Assembly: GCF_001650345.1 (NCBI RefSeq)
Contig: NZ_LVHF01000012.1
Location: 310,001 to 374,000 of the forward strand
DNA: 64,000 nucleotides
Origin: Photobacterium jeanii
Lineage (GTDB): Bacteria; Pseudomonadota; Gammaproteobacteria; Enterobacterales; Vibrionaceae
Direction of reading: 5' to 3'
Shown here: one piece after another, positions 45,136 through 52,920 of the stretch
Numbering within the stretch: the stretch's first letter is position 1
How the letters are laid out: every line of letters starts with the position of its first letter
Notes under the pieces: model-generated
What the model was told of the DNA's origin: nothing
Database searches by the model: none
Seen by the model: the letters and a program-made list of their open reading frames with translations, nothing else
Translations under genes and position numbers: made by a program

Positions 45136-45150
45136 TTGCTTTAACTTAAC

Positions 45151-45240
45151 CTATCCAAGGTAACGCGCTTCTAAATGTGCCTTGAAGTAGCGCGGATTCA
45201 ACGGTTCACCTGTCGCTTGAATAACAAGTTCATCCGTTGT
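45151..45240 (-). repeat. right copy of the 86-bp direct repeat (functional gene end)
   Basis: This copy is continuous with the carboxypeptidase body and supplies its last 29 codons and TAG stop. Homology with the left copy ends abruptly at 45240 / 38368. Because the left copy keeps the presumed original downstream flank (terminator and DUF3861), this right copy was most likely brought by the island. Confidence 0.9.
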
Positions 45241-46635
45241 GAGTGTTGATGCTTTGGACCAAATGTTAGTTTCCAGCCAATCAAAGATTGGAGTGAGGTT
45301 GTTATCTTGAATGAGCTGCTCAACATCCATTTCTTTGCGGATGCTTGCCATAAATTGTGCTGCATACATCGCGCCGAGGGTGTAGCTTGGGAAATAACCA
45401 AAGCTGCCGTCAGTCCAGTGAATGTCTTGCATACAGCCGTTGGTGTAATTACCTTCAGTGTTCACACCTAAGTATTGCGTCATCTTTTCATTCCAGAGGG
45501 TTGGAATGTCAGCCACTTCGATTTTTCCTTCAATGAGATCACGCTCAATTTCGTATCGCAGAATGATATGAGCAGGGTAAGTTACCTCATCAGCATCGAC
45601 ACGGATAAAGTCAGGCTTCACACGTGTGTTGTATTGAGTGATGTTTTCAGCGGATAACGCAGGATCATCATGGCGCTCAAATAGCGCTTGGGCAGTTGGT
45701 GCCAACAAATTGATAAATTCAGGGCTGCGCGAAAGCTGCATTTCAAATAGCAAGCTTTGTGATTCGTGAATACCCATAGAGCGCGCTTCACCGACAGGTA
45801 ACTCAGCCCAAGCTTTAGGCAAACCTTGCTCGTAACGGGCATGGCCTGTTTCATGAATCACGCCCATTAGTGCTGACGTGAAGTCGGCTTCGTCGTAACG
45901 CGTGGTCATGCGAACATCTGTTGGTACACCGCCACAGAATGGATGAACACTCACATCAATACGACCGTGGTTAAAATCGAAGCCAAGTAACTTCATCATT
46001 TCAATGCTGAGTGCTTTTTGTTGGTCTACGGCAAATGGACCTTGCGGCGTAATAACGTGTTCTTGCTGTTGTTTTGCTTGGATCTTTTGAATTAGCTCTG
46101 GCAGCCAAGATTTAACATCATCAAAAATGACATCTAGTTGTTCTGTTGTCATGCCCGGTTCGTAAAGATCAACAAGTGCGTTATAGCGGCTTAGTCCTGT
46201 TGCTTCAGCGCGAATTTGAGCTTCTTGACGCGAGAGTTCAACCACTTTTTCAAGGTTAGCTTTGAAGTCATCCCAATTGTTTTCAGTACGTTGTGTACGC
46301 CATGCATGTTCACACGTTGAACCAGCTTTAGACTGAGCTTCTACAAGTGATTCAGGTAGGGCGGTTGCTTGTTGCCAACGGTTTTTCATTTCTCGTAAGC
46401 TTGCTTGCTGATCAAGCGTGAGCGCTTCTTTTTCTGCTTCAGAAAATTGTTGCTCTAATTCAGGTGCAGTCAGTAATTGGTGAGTAAATACAGCGAGTTC
46501 AGCAAGGGCAGCAGAACGTGCATCATTACCACCTTCAGGCATCATTGAAGCCTGATCCCAGCCACAAATGGCACCTAAATGATTAAAACGAGACAGTTTT
46601 TTGAAGTGCTTTTCAAGTTGTTGATAACAAGACAT
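45151..46635 (-). CDS. M32 family metallocarboxypeptidase
   Basis: This 494-aa cytoplasmic enzyme (I start at the ATG at 46635, where GGGAAAG precedes; a longer frame adds 14 residues) removes C-terminal residues from peptides. The zinc motif HETGH (in MGVIHETGHARYEQG) and the family motifs DVRMTTRY and HESQS are present, with a HPFCGGVPTD segment before them. The last 29 codons were rebuilt by the inserted DdmDE island without changing the protein. It is probably functional. Confidence 0.93.
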   Translation of the reverse strand: MSCYQQLEKHFKKLSRFNHLGAICGWDQASMMPEGGNDARSAALAELAVFTHQLLTAPELEQQFSEAEKEALTLDQQASLREMKNRWQQATALPESLVEAQSKAGSTCEHAWRTQRTENNWDDFKANLEKVVELSRQEAQIRAEATGLSRYNALVDLYEPGMTTEQLDVIFDDVKSWLPELIQKIQAKQQQEHVITPQGPFAVDQQKALSIEMMKLLGFDFNHGRIDVSVHPFCGGVPTDVRMTTRYDEADFTSALMGVIHETGHARYEQGLPKAWAELPVGEARSMGIHESQSLLFEMQLSRSPEFINLLAPTAQALFERHDDPALSAENITQYNTRVKPDFIRVDADEVTYPAHIILRYEIERDLIEGKIEVADIPTLWNEKMTQYLGVNTEGNYTNGCMQDIHWTDGSFGYFPSYTLGAMYAAQFMASIRKEMDVEQLIQDNNLTPIFDWLETNIWSKASTLTTDELVIQATGEPLNPRYFKAHLEARYLG

Positions 46636-46972
46636 CATCTTTCCCTGTTGAATAGTTTGCATTGTAGGGCTAAGCATGAGGTGACATGACCTTACTTAGC
46701 CTGATATTAAAAGAGTTATTACGCTTTAGCATACCGACAAGTGCATGATTTTCAAATTTTAACTATTTATGCAGTATGCTATTTAATTGGGGCGCTAAAT
46801 GCGTCAATGTCACAAGTTACATAACTTTAAGTTGGTCACTTAATTGAATGTAAAATATCGTGAATAATTGTCAGAATTTAACCTCAATCGTAATTGTTGA
46901 TGAGGGAGGCAGGCATTAATCTTTCTCTTCGATATACTGGATTTCTCTGTGTAAGAATGGATTTATAGCACG
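46636..46972. other. intergenic region, carboxypeptidase to dacA
   Basis: This 337-bp AT-rich region with divergent promoters holds no gene, strong hairpin or repeat that I could see. Confidence 0.5.
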
Positions 46973-48163
46973 ATGAATACAGTTCCTCGCGTTTTCGCAT
47001 CGCTATCAGGATTTTCCTTATCTGCCGCGGTGCTGCTTTCTCTCTCTTTTTCTGCTTCGGCAGCGCCTACAGTTATTCCTGATCCTCCTGTATTAGGAGC
47101 CAAAGGGTATGTTTTGATTGATTACCACACAGGTAAAGTGTTGGTAGAGCGTAATGCTCATGAAAAACTTAACCCAGCCAGTTTAACCAAACTCATGACC
47201 AGCTATGTAGCAGGTCGTGAAATGAAACAAGGTAATATCAGTGCTGATGATGTGGTGGTCGTCAGCCGTAACGCTTGGGCCCGAAATTTCCCAGACTCAT
47301 CAAAGATGTTTATCGAAGTTGGCAGTGAAGTCGGCATGATGGATTTGTATCGCGGCTTGATTGTCCAATCGGGTAATGATGCGAGTGTGGCCATTGCGGA
47401 ACATGTTGCCGGTTCTGAAGGGGCATTTGTCGGGTTAATGAACTCGTGGGCCTCTAAGTTAGGAATGAAGGATTCGTCGTTCTCGAATCCGCATGGTTTA
47501 GATGCCGATAACCTTTATTCAACACCTTACGATATTGCAGTACTTGGTCGGGCACTGATCCACGATTTGCCAGACATTTACTCGATTTACAGCGAACGCT
47601 CGTTTAACTACAACAACATTACCCAACGAAATCGAAATGGGTTATTGGGTGATCGTAGTTTGAATGTAGATGGGATGAAGACCGGTTACACCAGCGGTGC
47701 AGGCTTCAGCTTAGCCAGCTCTGCCACCCAAGATAATATGCGGTTGATATCTGTGGTGATGGGGTCAAGTAGTACGAAGAGCCGCGAAGCCGAGAGTAAA
47801 CAGCTATTAAACTATGGCTTCCGCTTCTTCAATACTGTTTCTCCTCATAAGCAGGGGGAAGAGATCATTGCTGAGAAAGTGTGGTTTGGTGAGAAAGACA
47901 GCATTGCCCTTGGTGTAGGTCAAGATACGTATGTTACGGCGTCACGCAATGAAGTGAAAGGACTGAAAGCACAAGTTGAACTTTCTCACTCGCTTGAAGC
48001 ACCACTACGTAAAGGCACTGAAGTTGGTAAGGTAATATACCAAGTTAATGGTGAAGACATTGGCGAAGCACCGTTAGTTGCCCTAGAGACGGTAGAAGAA
48101 GGTAGCTTCTTTAGTAAGGTGATGGACTACATTAAACGCTTTTTTGTTGGTTTATTTAATTAA
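46973..48163 (+). CDS. dacA: D-alanyl-D-alanine carboxypeptidase (PBP5-type)
   Basis: This 396-aa low-molecular-mass penicillin-binding protein trims the terminal D-Ala of peptidoglycan stem peptides. It has a signal peptide (cut near SASA), the active-site SLTK (SxxK), SGND (SxN) and KTGYT (KTG) motifs in order, and a C-terminal beta domain. An amphipathic anchor helix ends the protein (FFSKVMDYIKRFFVGLFN), as in DacA. It is a single gene with a clear terminator. Confidence 0.95.
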   Translation: MNTVPRVFASLSGFSLSAAVLLSLSFSASAAPTVIPDPPVLGAKGYVLIDYHTGKVLVERNAHEKLNPASLTKLMTSYVAGREMKQGNISADDVVVVSRNAWARNFPDSSKMFIEVGSEVGMMDLYRGLIVQSGNDASVAIAEHVAGSEGAFVGLMNSWASKLGMKDSSFSNPHGLDADNLYSTPYDIAVLGRALIHDLPDIYSIYSERSFNYNNITQRNRNGLLGDRSLNVDGMKTGYTSGAGFSLASSATQDNMRLISVVMGSSSTKSREAESKQLLNYGFRFFNTVSPHKQGEEIIAEKVWFGEKDSIALGVGQDTYVTASRNEVKGLKAQVELSHSLEAPLRKGTEVGKVIYQVNGEDIGEAPLVALETVEEGSFFSKVMDYIKRFFVGLFN

Positions 48164-48183
48164 TTCCAACACAAACCATAAGG

Positions 48184-48211
48184 AAAGCCGCTGTTAGCGG
48201 CTTTTTTTATT
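48184..48211 (+). terminator. terminator of dacA
   Basis: A 9-bp stem (AAAGCCGCT / AGCGGCTTT) with a 3-base loop is followed by a T-run. Confidence 0.9.
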
Positions 48212-48295
48212 GGGGCAATATCCGTATAATCCACGCCCTACAAAGAATCCATTAGGAAATCGACAGTCGATTTATCGGCAGTGTGAGAACTCGCA

Positions 48296-49189
48296 ATGAA
48301 TCAAAATGATAATAGAAAAGAGACACTTGAATTCAACAAACTTCAGAAACGTCTGAGAAGGAATGTTGGAAACGCAATCATCGATTACAACATGATCGAA
48401 GAAAACGATGTTGTAATGGCTTGTATCAGTGGCGGTAAAGATTCATTTGCGATGTTGGATATCCTACTGAATCTGCAAAAAGCTGCGCCAGTAAAATTTG
48501 ATGTGGTAGCGGTAAACCTTGATCAGAAACAACCAGGTTTCCCTGATCACATTTTGCCTGAGTACTTTGAGACTCTGAACATTCCTTACTACATCGTCGA
48601 TAAAGACACTTACTCTGTAGTTAAAGAGAAGATCCCAGAAGGTAAAACAACTTGTGGTCTGTGTTCACGTTTACGTCGTGGTACGCTTTACTCATTCGCT
48701 GAGAAAATTGGTGCAACTAAACTGGCATTGGGTCACCACATGGATGACATCGTGGAGACTATGTTCCTGAACATGTTCCATGGTTCTCGCTTGAAAGCGA
48801 TGCCACCTAAGCTACGTTCAGATGATGGTCGTAACGTGGTAATTCGTCCACTAACGTACTGTCGTGAAAAAGATCTGATCAAGTACGCAGAGCATAAAGA
48901 TTTCCCAATCATCCCTTGTAACCTATGTGGTTCACAAGAAAACCTTCAGCGCCAAGCAATCAAAGCCATGCTGATTGATTGGGATAAGAAAACACCTGGT
49001 CGCGTAGAAAGCATCTTCAAGTCAATTCAAAATGTAAGTCCAAGTCAGCTTGCGGATAAAGAGCTGTTTGATTTTGTAAACTTGCCGTTAGACCGTGAAG
49101 GTGAGCGCGCAGAGTACGCATTCTCTGAAGCAACCGTATCATCGACCAACATCGATGAGTCATTATTCATTGATGTAACCAACGTTTAA
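48296..49189 (+). CDS. ttcA: tRNA 2-thiocytidine biosynthesis protein TtcA
   Basis: TtcA inserts sulfur at cytidine 32 of certain tRNAs. The 297-aa protein has the PP-loop SGGKDS near residues 45-50, the first cysteine pair CGLC near 120-123 and the second CNLC near 205-208, which hold the iron-sulfur cluster. Length and motif spacing match E. coli TtcA. It is monocistronic, with a strong terminator. Confidence 0.96.
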   Translation: MNQNDNRKETLEFNKLQKRLRRNVGNAIIDYNMIEENDVVMACISGGKDSFAMLDILLNLQKAAPVKFDVVAVNLDQKQPGFPDHILPEYFETLNIPYYIVDKDTYSVVKEKIPEGKTTCGLCSRLRRGTLYSFAEKIGATKLALGHHMDDIVETMFLNMFHGSRLKAMPPKLRSDDGRNVVIRPLTYCREKDLIKYAEHKDFPIIPCNLCGSQENLQRQAIKAMLIDWDKKTPGRVESIFKSIQNVSPSQLADKELFDFVNLPLDREGERAEYAFSEATVSSTNIDESLFIDVTNV

Positions 49190-49224
49190 TATCAAGGTGC
49201 AGTTAGCACAATGATTAAATGATC

Positions 49225-49255
49225 AAAGAGCGGCAAGTAAGCCGCTCTTTTTGTA
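49225..49255 (+). terminator. terminator of ttcA
   Basis: A 10-bp stem (AAAGAGCGGC / GCCGCTCTTT) with loop AAGTAA is followed by TTG. Confidence 0.88.
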
Positions 49256-49490
49256 TCTGCACCTCCAGCTCAAAGAGGTAATCACTTGAGCAGCTATTTA
49301 TTACAGTTGATATAAACTAGGTTGGAATAAAACTCGCATTTTTACTGCGTATCCTGATTCAAAATTTGTCAGTCTGTTTTCGCATTATGGCGGATGTCAT
49401 GTAGAATAACTTTCAATTCAAATAGCTAGCGATATGAAATACTTTTCTTCGTATTCAATATCCAGTCTCACATCAAGACAGCAGGGAACT

Positions 49491-49862
49491 ATGGCGATTG
49501 CTAAACACAAACAACTAAAACTATCCGCGCTCGTTGCGATCATAATTGCAGCTACTGTTTCAGGTTGTTCATCAAAACAAACTCAAGCTCTAGGTTTACG
49601 TAGTAGCACGGTTTCATCGACGCCTCAGCAGATGTCAAACCAAGAAATCTGTGATGTGTATGTGCATGGTCGTAATTCAGTCCATACGCGCTTTGCTGTT
49701 GCGAGTGAATGGAATCGTCGCGGTTTGAGTCGCGATTATTGTGAAGAAAAAAATACAGAGTTGTTCATTACCAAAGCAGTAAAAGCACTTGCTGGGATTA
49801 GTGATAAGAAGAAAGCTGAAAACACCAACGCGGTAAAGCCAGTCAAGCCTGTAGCGAAATAA
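49491..49862 (+). CDS. small lipoprotein of unknown function
   Basis: I start at the ATG at 49491 (123 aa, AGGGAA upstream); the frame from 49434 would place 19 extra residues before the leader. Residues 10-28 form a lipoprotein signal, ending VSGC with Cys at ~26. The mature part has two more cysteines (EICDVYVHG and RDYCEEK) and a conserved-looking SVHTRFAVASEWNRRGL block. It is an outer- or inner-membrane lipoprotein, and the function is unknown. Confidence 0.7.
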   Translation: MAIAKHKQLKLSALVAIIIAATVSGCSSKQTQALGLRSSTVSSTPQQMSNQEICDVYVHGRNSVHTRFAVASEWNRRGLSRDYCEEKNTELFITKAVKALAGISDKKKAENTNAVKPVKPVAK

Positions 49863-49881
49863 TTCAAATAGCGAAAACATA

Positions 49882-49912
49882 AAACGGAACCCGAAGGTTC
49901 CGTTTTTATTGT
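49882..49912. terminator. terminator between the lipoprotein gene and uspE
   Basis: A perfect 10-bp stem (AAACGGAACC / GGTTCCGTTT) with a 4-base CGAA loop and T-rich tail. It may act on both converging genes. Confidence 0.88.
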
Positions 49913-49927
49913 AATAACTACTGATTT

Positions 49928-50872
49928 TTAGCTTTCAATATTAGGTGCCAGTGGGCTGATGTAGCCTTCAGGTTTCAGCGCCAATAAGTCACAATTCAAG
50001 CTATCTATGGTGTGCTCTGCTGTGTTACCAATGAATATCGCAGAGAGGCCAGTTCGACCTGTTGTTCCCAAAATAACCATTTCCGCATCAAGCTCTTCAG
50101 CTACACGAGGGATGACATCCTCAGGTAAGCCTTCAACAACACAGGTTTGTTCTTCTGGGATACCGTGTTTTTGACGAAGTGCTTTCATTGATGTGAGGTG
50201 ATGACCTCGAACAGCATCAGTGTAAGAGGCTGGATCAAACTCTGGTAGTTCAATTGTGATATTCACCGGAGTTGAAGGGTAGGCATTAATGATATTTACT
50301 TCTGCGTTGAGCTTTTTCGCAAAGCTTTTTGCTTCAGTAATGATTTGGTCATTCAATGCGTCATGAGTTTCGCTATCAGCGGCTAAATTAACACTCGCGA
50401 TAATCTTGCCGTTATCAGGCCAGCTATGTTCTTTCACCATAAGAACAGGGCATGGGCACTTACGTAATAAATGCCAGTCGGTTGGCGTGAAAATAATAGC
50501 GCCCAGTTTGTCATGCTCATGGGTCGCTTTAATCACGAGATCATGATGATTGCTAAATACTTCAGCTATTGCCGCTTCATAAGGGCGGTTATGCCACACA
50601 ACAGTTAGCGTGATATCAATGCCGTTTTCAACATGAGGGCGAATAATATCTTTCAACCATTCTTCACGTTGTTGAACCACACCTTTTCGCATGGCGTTTC
50701 GTTCATCGGCGGATAGCATCGAAGTCATTTCGTAGGAAAAATCATAAATCGCTAAGAACAGCGTGATTTTTGTTTCAGGTGAGCCTTGTGCAAGATGCAC
50801 GGCACGAGATAGCGCAGGCTGGTTGTCTTGAGCCGGATCGGCGACAACGAGGATATTGTTGTACTGTGTCAT
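49928..50872 (-). CDS. uspE: universal stress protein E (tandem Usp domains)
   Basis: The 314-aa protein (ATG at 50872, AAGGGGG upstream) has two Usp domains, as in E. coli UspE: YDFSYEMTSMLSADERNAMRKG near residues 43-64 (in two blocks), VVWHNRPYEAAI, FTPTDWHLLRKCP and LGTTGRTGLSAIFIGN in the second domain. It is cytoplasmic and linked to stress survival and motility. It lies upstream of fnr, as in E. coli and Vibrio. Confidence 0.95.
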   Translation of the reverse strand: MTQYNNILVVADPAQDNQPALSRAVHLAQGSPETKITLFLAIYDFSYEMTSMLSADERNAMRKGVVQQREEWLKDIIRPHVENGIDITLTVVWHNRPYEAAIAEVFSNHHDLVIKATHEHDKLGAIIFTPTDWHLLRKCPCPVLMVKEHSWPDNGKIIASVNLAADSETHDALNDQIITEAKSFAKKLNAEVNIINAYPSTPVNITIELPEFDPASYTDAVRGHHLTSMKALRQKHGIPEEQTCVVEGLPEDVIPRVAEELDAEMVILGTTGRTGLSAIFIGNTAEHTIDSLNCDLLALKPEGYISPLAPNIES

Positions 50873-51210
50873 AACTGCCCCCTTACACAATTTGTCTTCA
50901 TGACTGTGTTGGCAAAACTAACCAAAAGTACAGAGTTATAGCATTACATCATTAAGTTGTTGGCATTAAGTCTAGCGTATCCCACAAATTCTAAGTCACT
51001 CCTTAGACTATAGAGTAGGGAACAGTGCTCTTTTTACTCCTCCAGTTTATTAGACGCAATCATCGACTTTTTAGTCATGCTATACATTAACTTTAACCCA
51101 AACAGGGCAAAATAATAGGAAATTTGAAATCTCAGGCATAAAAAAAGTGATACGCTTCAAAAACGTATCACCTTTTTAAGCAATTGCTTACGGAATTTAC
51201 CAAAAGCCGA
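50873..51210. other. intergenic region between uspE and fnr with terminator
   Basis: A 338-bp stretch. The promoter of uspE lies near 50880-51000. A perfect 8-bp stem (GTGATACG / CGTATCAC, 51147-51171) with T-rich tails on both sides ends fnr on the minus strand. No gene was seen. Confidence 0.7.
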
Positions 51211-51966
51211 TTAGAGGTTGTTGTTCTTACTCACACCCGCTAGTCGCGCTAATTCTTCATGGTCAAGAATGGTAATGTACTTACCTTTTACGCTAAGCAT
51301 TTCTGACTTCTGGAAACGACCCAATAGACGACTGATAGTTTCAACCGTTAAGCCTAGGTAGTTACCAATATCACCACGGGTCATAGTTAGACGAAACTCG
51401 CGAGGTGAGAAGCCACGCTGAGAGAAACGTAGTGATAAGTTGTACAAGAATGCCGCTAAACGTTCTTCTGCATTTTTCTTCGAAAGCAGAAGGATCATTT
51501 CTTGGTCGCCTTTAATTTCGTTACTCATCAAACGCATGATTTGTTGACGAAGTTTAGGCATTTTGCCTGATAAGTCATCAAGAATTTCAAATGGAATTTC
51601 ACAAACCATTGAAGTTTCAAGTGACTGAGCAAAGCTAGGGTGTAACATTTCATTGATCGCGTCGAAACCAACCAAGTCACCCGCAAGATGGAAAGCCGTA
51701 ATTTGCTCATCACCTTGTTCAGTGATGGTATAGCTTTTAATCGTGCCTGAGCGAATAGCATATAGCGATTTTAGTTCATCGCCAGCTTTGAAAAGCTCTT
51801 GGCCTTTCTGGATAGGTTTTTTACGCTCGATAATTTGATCGAGCTGATCTAATTCAGACTCATTCAAAGTGAATGGGATACACAACTGACTAATACTACA
51901 ATCCTGACAGTGGATAGCACATCCGCCTGACTGGATACGTTTGGTTGTAAGTTTGTCTGAAATCAT
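51211..51966 (-). CDS. fnr: FNR, oxygen-responsive transcription regulator
   Basis: The 251-aa CRP-family regulator has the four cluster ligands Cys20, Cys23, Cys29 and Cys122 (E. coli numbering fits), with an additional Cys16. The helix-turn-helix [22 protein letters not shown] carries the FNR-specific VETISR contact. It binds a 4Fe-4S cluster without oxygen and then activates anaerobic genes. It lies just upstream of its own FNR box and downstream of ccoS and the TauE-like gene. It likely controls cco and fdh. Confidence 0.97.
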   Translation of the reverse strand: MISDKLTTKRIQSGGCAIHCQDCSISQLCIPFTLNESELDQLDQIIERKKPIQKGQELFKAGDELKSLYAIRSGTIKSYTITEQGDEQITAFHLAGDLVGFDAINEMLHPSFAQSLETSMVCEIPFEILDDLSGKMPKLRQQIMRLMSNEIKGDQEMILLLSKKNAEERLAAFLYNLSLRFSQRGFSPREFRLTMTRGDIGNYLGLTVETISRLLGRFQKSEMLSVKGKYITILDHEELARLAGVSKNNNL

Positions 51967-51983
51967 AAGCCTGTCTAACCAAT

Positions 51984-51997
51984 TTGATGTAGGTCAA
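51984..51997. promoter_or_regulatory. FNR box at the fnr promoter
   Basis: TTGATGTAGGTCAA differs from the TTGAT-N4-ATCAA consensus at one base. It lies 18 bases upstream of the fnr ATG. This position is consistent with autorepression. Confidence 0.75.
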
Positions 51998-52039
51998 TAT
52001 TTTAACATATTATGAAGTAATATTACGAGTATTAAAAAC

Positions 52040-52717
52040 CTACATAATTTGTTTGATTGCAATATAACCAGTATGAATCCCATAGGCCAATAACAGCAAG
52101 GCATTCGCTCGTTTAAAGTACAGGTTATTCAGCAATTGTTTAAGTTGAGCAGCAAGGCCGCCAACAAACAGCATGGCTGGCAGGGTGCCTAAGCCAAAGG
52201 CGAACATTATACTACTTCCACCAAGCACGCTACCAGAAACTGCCGCCCAACTGAGTGTTGAGTAAACAAGTCCGCACGGTAACCAGCCCCAAAGTATGCC
52301 AAAAGGTAAGGCAGCGAAGGGAGAACGAAGGGGTAAAAAAGCGTTAGCTTTCGGGGCGATATGTTTCCAAACGTGTTGACCTGCTTTTTCTAGTTTGACC
52401 AGACCTTGCCACCATTGACCAAGGTAAAGGGCTAACACTATCATCATCAACGCAGCAAAAAGGCGCAGTGAAATTAGTGCATAAGATGAACCACTAAGGC
52501 TGGCAACGCCTGCAAATGCACCACCTATAATACCGCCCGCGATAGCGTAAGACAGTAACCGACCAAGGTTGTACATTACCAAATAGTGCCAACGATTGGT
52601 TTGTTGTTGCTGTGGCATACCCATAGTTAAAGCGGCTGCCACACCACCACACATACCTAAGCAATGACCAGCGCCCATTAAGCCGATCACAAAAGCCGCA
52701 TAAAAATCTATGTTCAT
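52040..52717 (-). CDS. TauE/SafE-like (UreH-domain) membrane protein of the cco cluster
   Basis: This 225-aa membrane protein has six predicted helices and the family start GHCLGMCGG (near residues 17-25), plus FGILWGWLPCGLVYS near 140-154. These are typical of the sulfite-exporter TauE/SafE and urease-accessory H proteins located after ccoS in many gamma-proteobacteria. A role in copper handling or cbb3 oxidase assembly is suggested by context; the substrate is unknown. It overlaps ccoS by four bases. Confidence 0.85.
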   Translation of the reverse strand: MNIDFYAAFVIGLMGAGHCLGMCGGVAAALTMGMPQQQQTNRWHYLVMYNLGRLLSYAIAGGIIGGAFAGVASLSGSSYALISLRLFAALMMIVLALYLGQWWQGLVKLEKAGQHVWKHIAPKANAFLPLRSPFAALPFGILWGWLPCGLVYSTLSWAAVSGSVLGGSSIMFAFGLGTLPAMLFVGGLAAQLKQLLNNLYFKRANALLLLAYGIHTGYIAIKQIM

Positions 52718-52920
52718 GATTTATCTACAGGTGGCTGTTGCGATTTTGACGCATTTTCTTGTTTCGGATTGCTATTTTCATCGTTTTCATCAAATAGAAT
52801 GTCGTAGCCCTGACGTTCAAGATCTTCAAATTGTTCAGATTTCACTGCCCATAAGAAGATGGCCACAGCAATGCACACAAAGATGATCGCAATTGGTATT
52901 AATAAGTAAAGACTAGCCAT
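52714..52920 (-). CDS. ccoS: CcoS, cbb3 oxidase maturation protein
   Basis: This 68-aa protein has a single N-terminal membrane helix and a charged tail (ILFDENDE). It is required with CcoI to insert cofactors into the cbb3 oxidase. It overlaps ccoI by eight bases, and its stop overlaps the start of the next gene, giving a tight ccoI-ccoS-TauE unit. Confidence 0.93.
   Translation of the reverse strand: MASLYLLIPIAIIFVCIAVAIFLWAVKSEQFEDLERQGYDILFDENDENSNPKQENASKSQQPPVDKS

Larger units (their letters stand above)
38283..45240. mobile_element. DdmDE defence island at the 3' end of a carboxypeptidase gene
   Basis: The ~6.9-kb segment is bounded by direct repeats of the carboxypeptidase gene tail and contains only a WYL regulator, ddmD and ddmE. 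Gene-end duplication, with the host gene rebuilt by the incoming copy, is the mark of site-specific integration at a conserved gene end. No integrase, transposase or excisionase is present, so insertion was in trans, or the recombinase was lost, or it came by homologous recombination from a relative. By eye the coding frames use more ATA and AGA codons than the neighbours. Confidence 0.8.
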
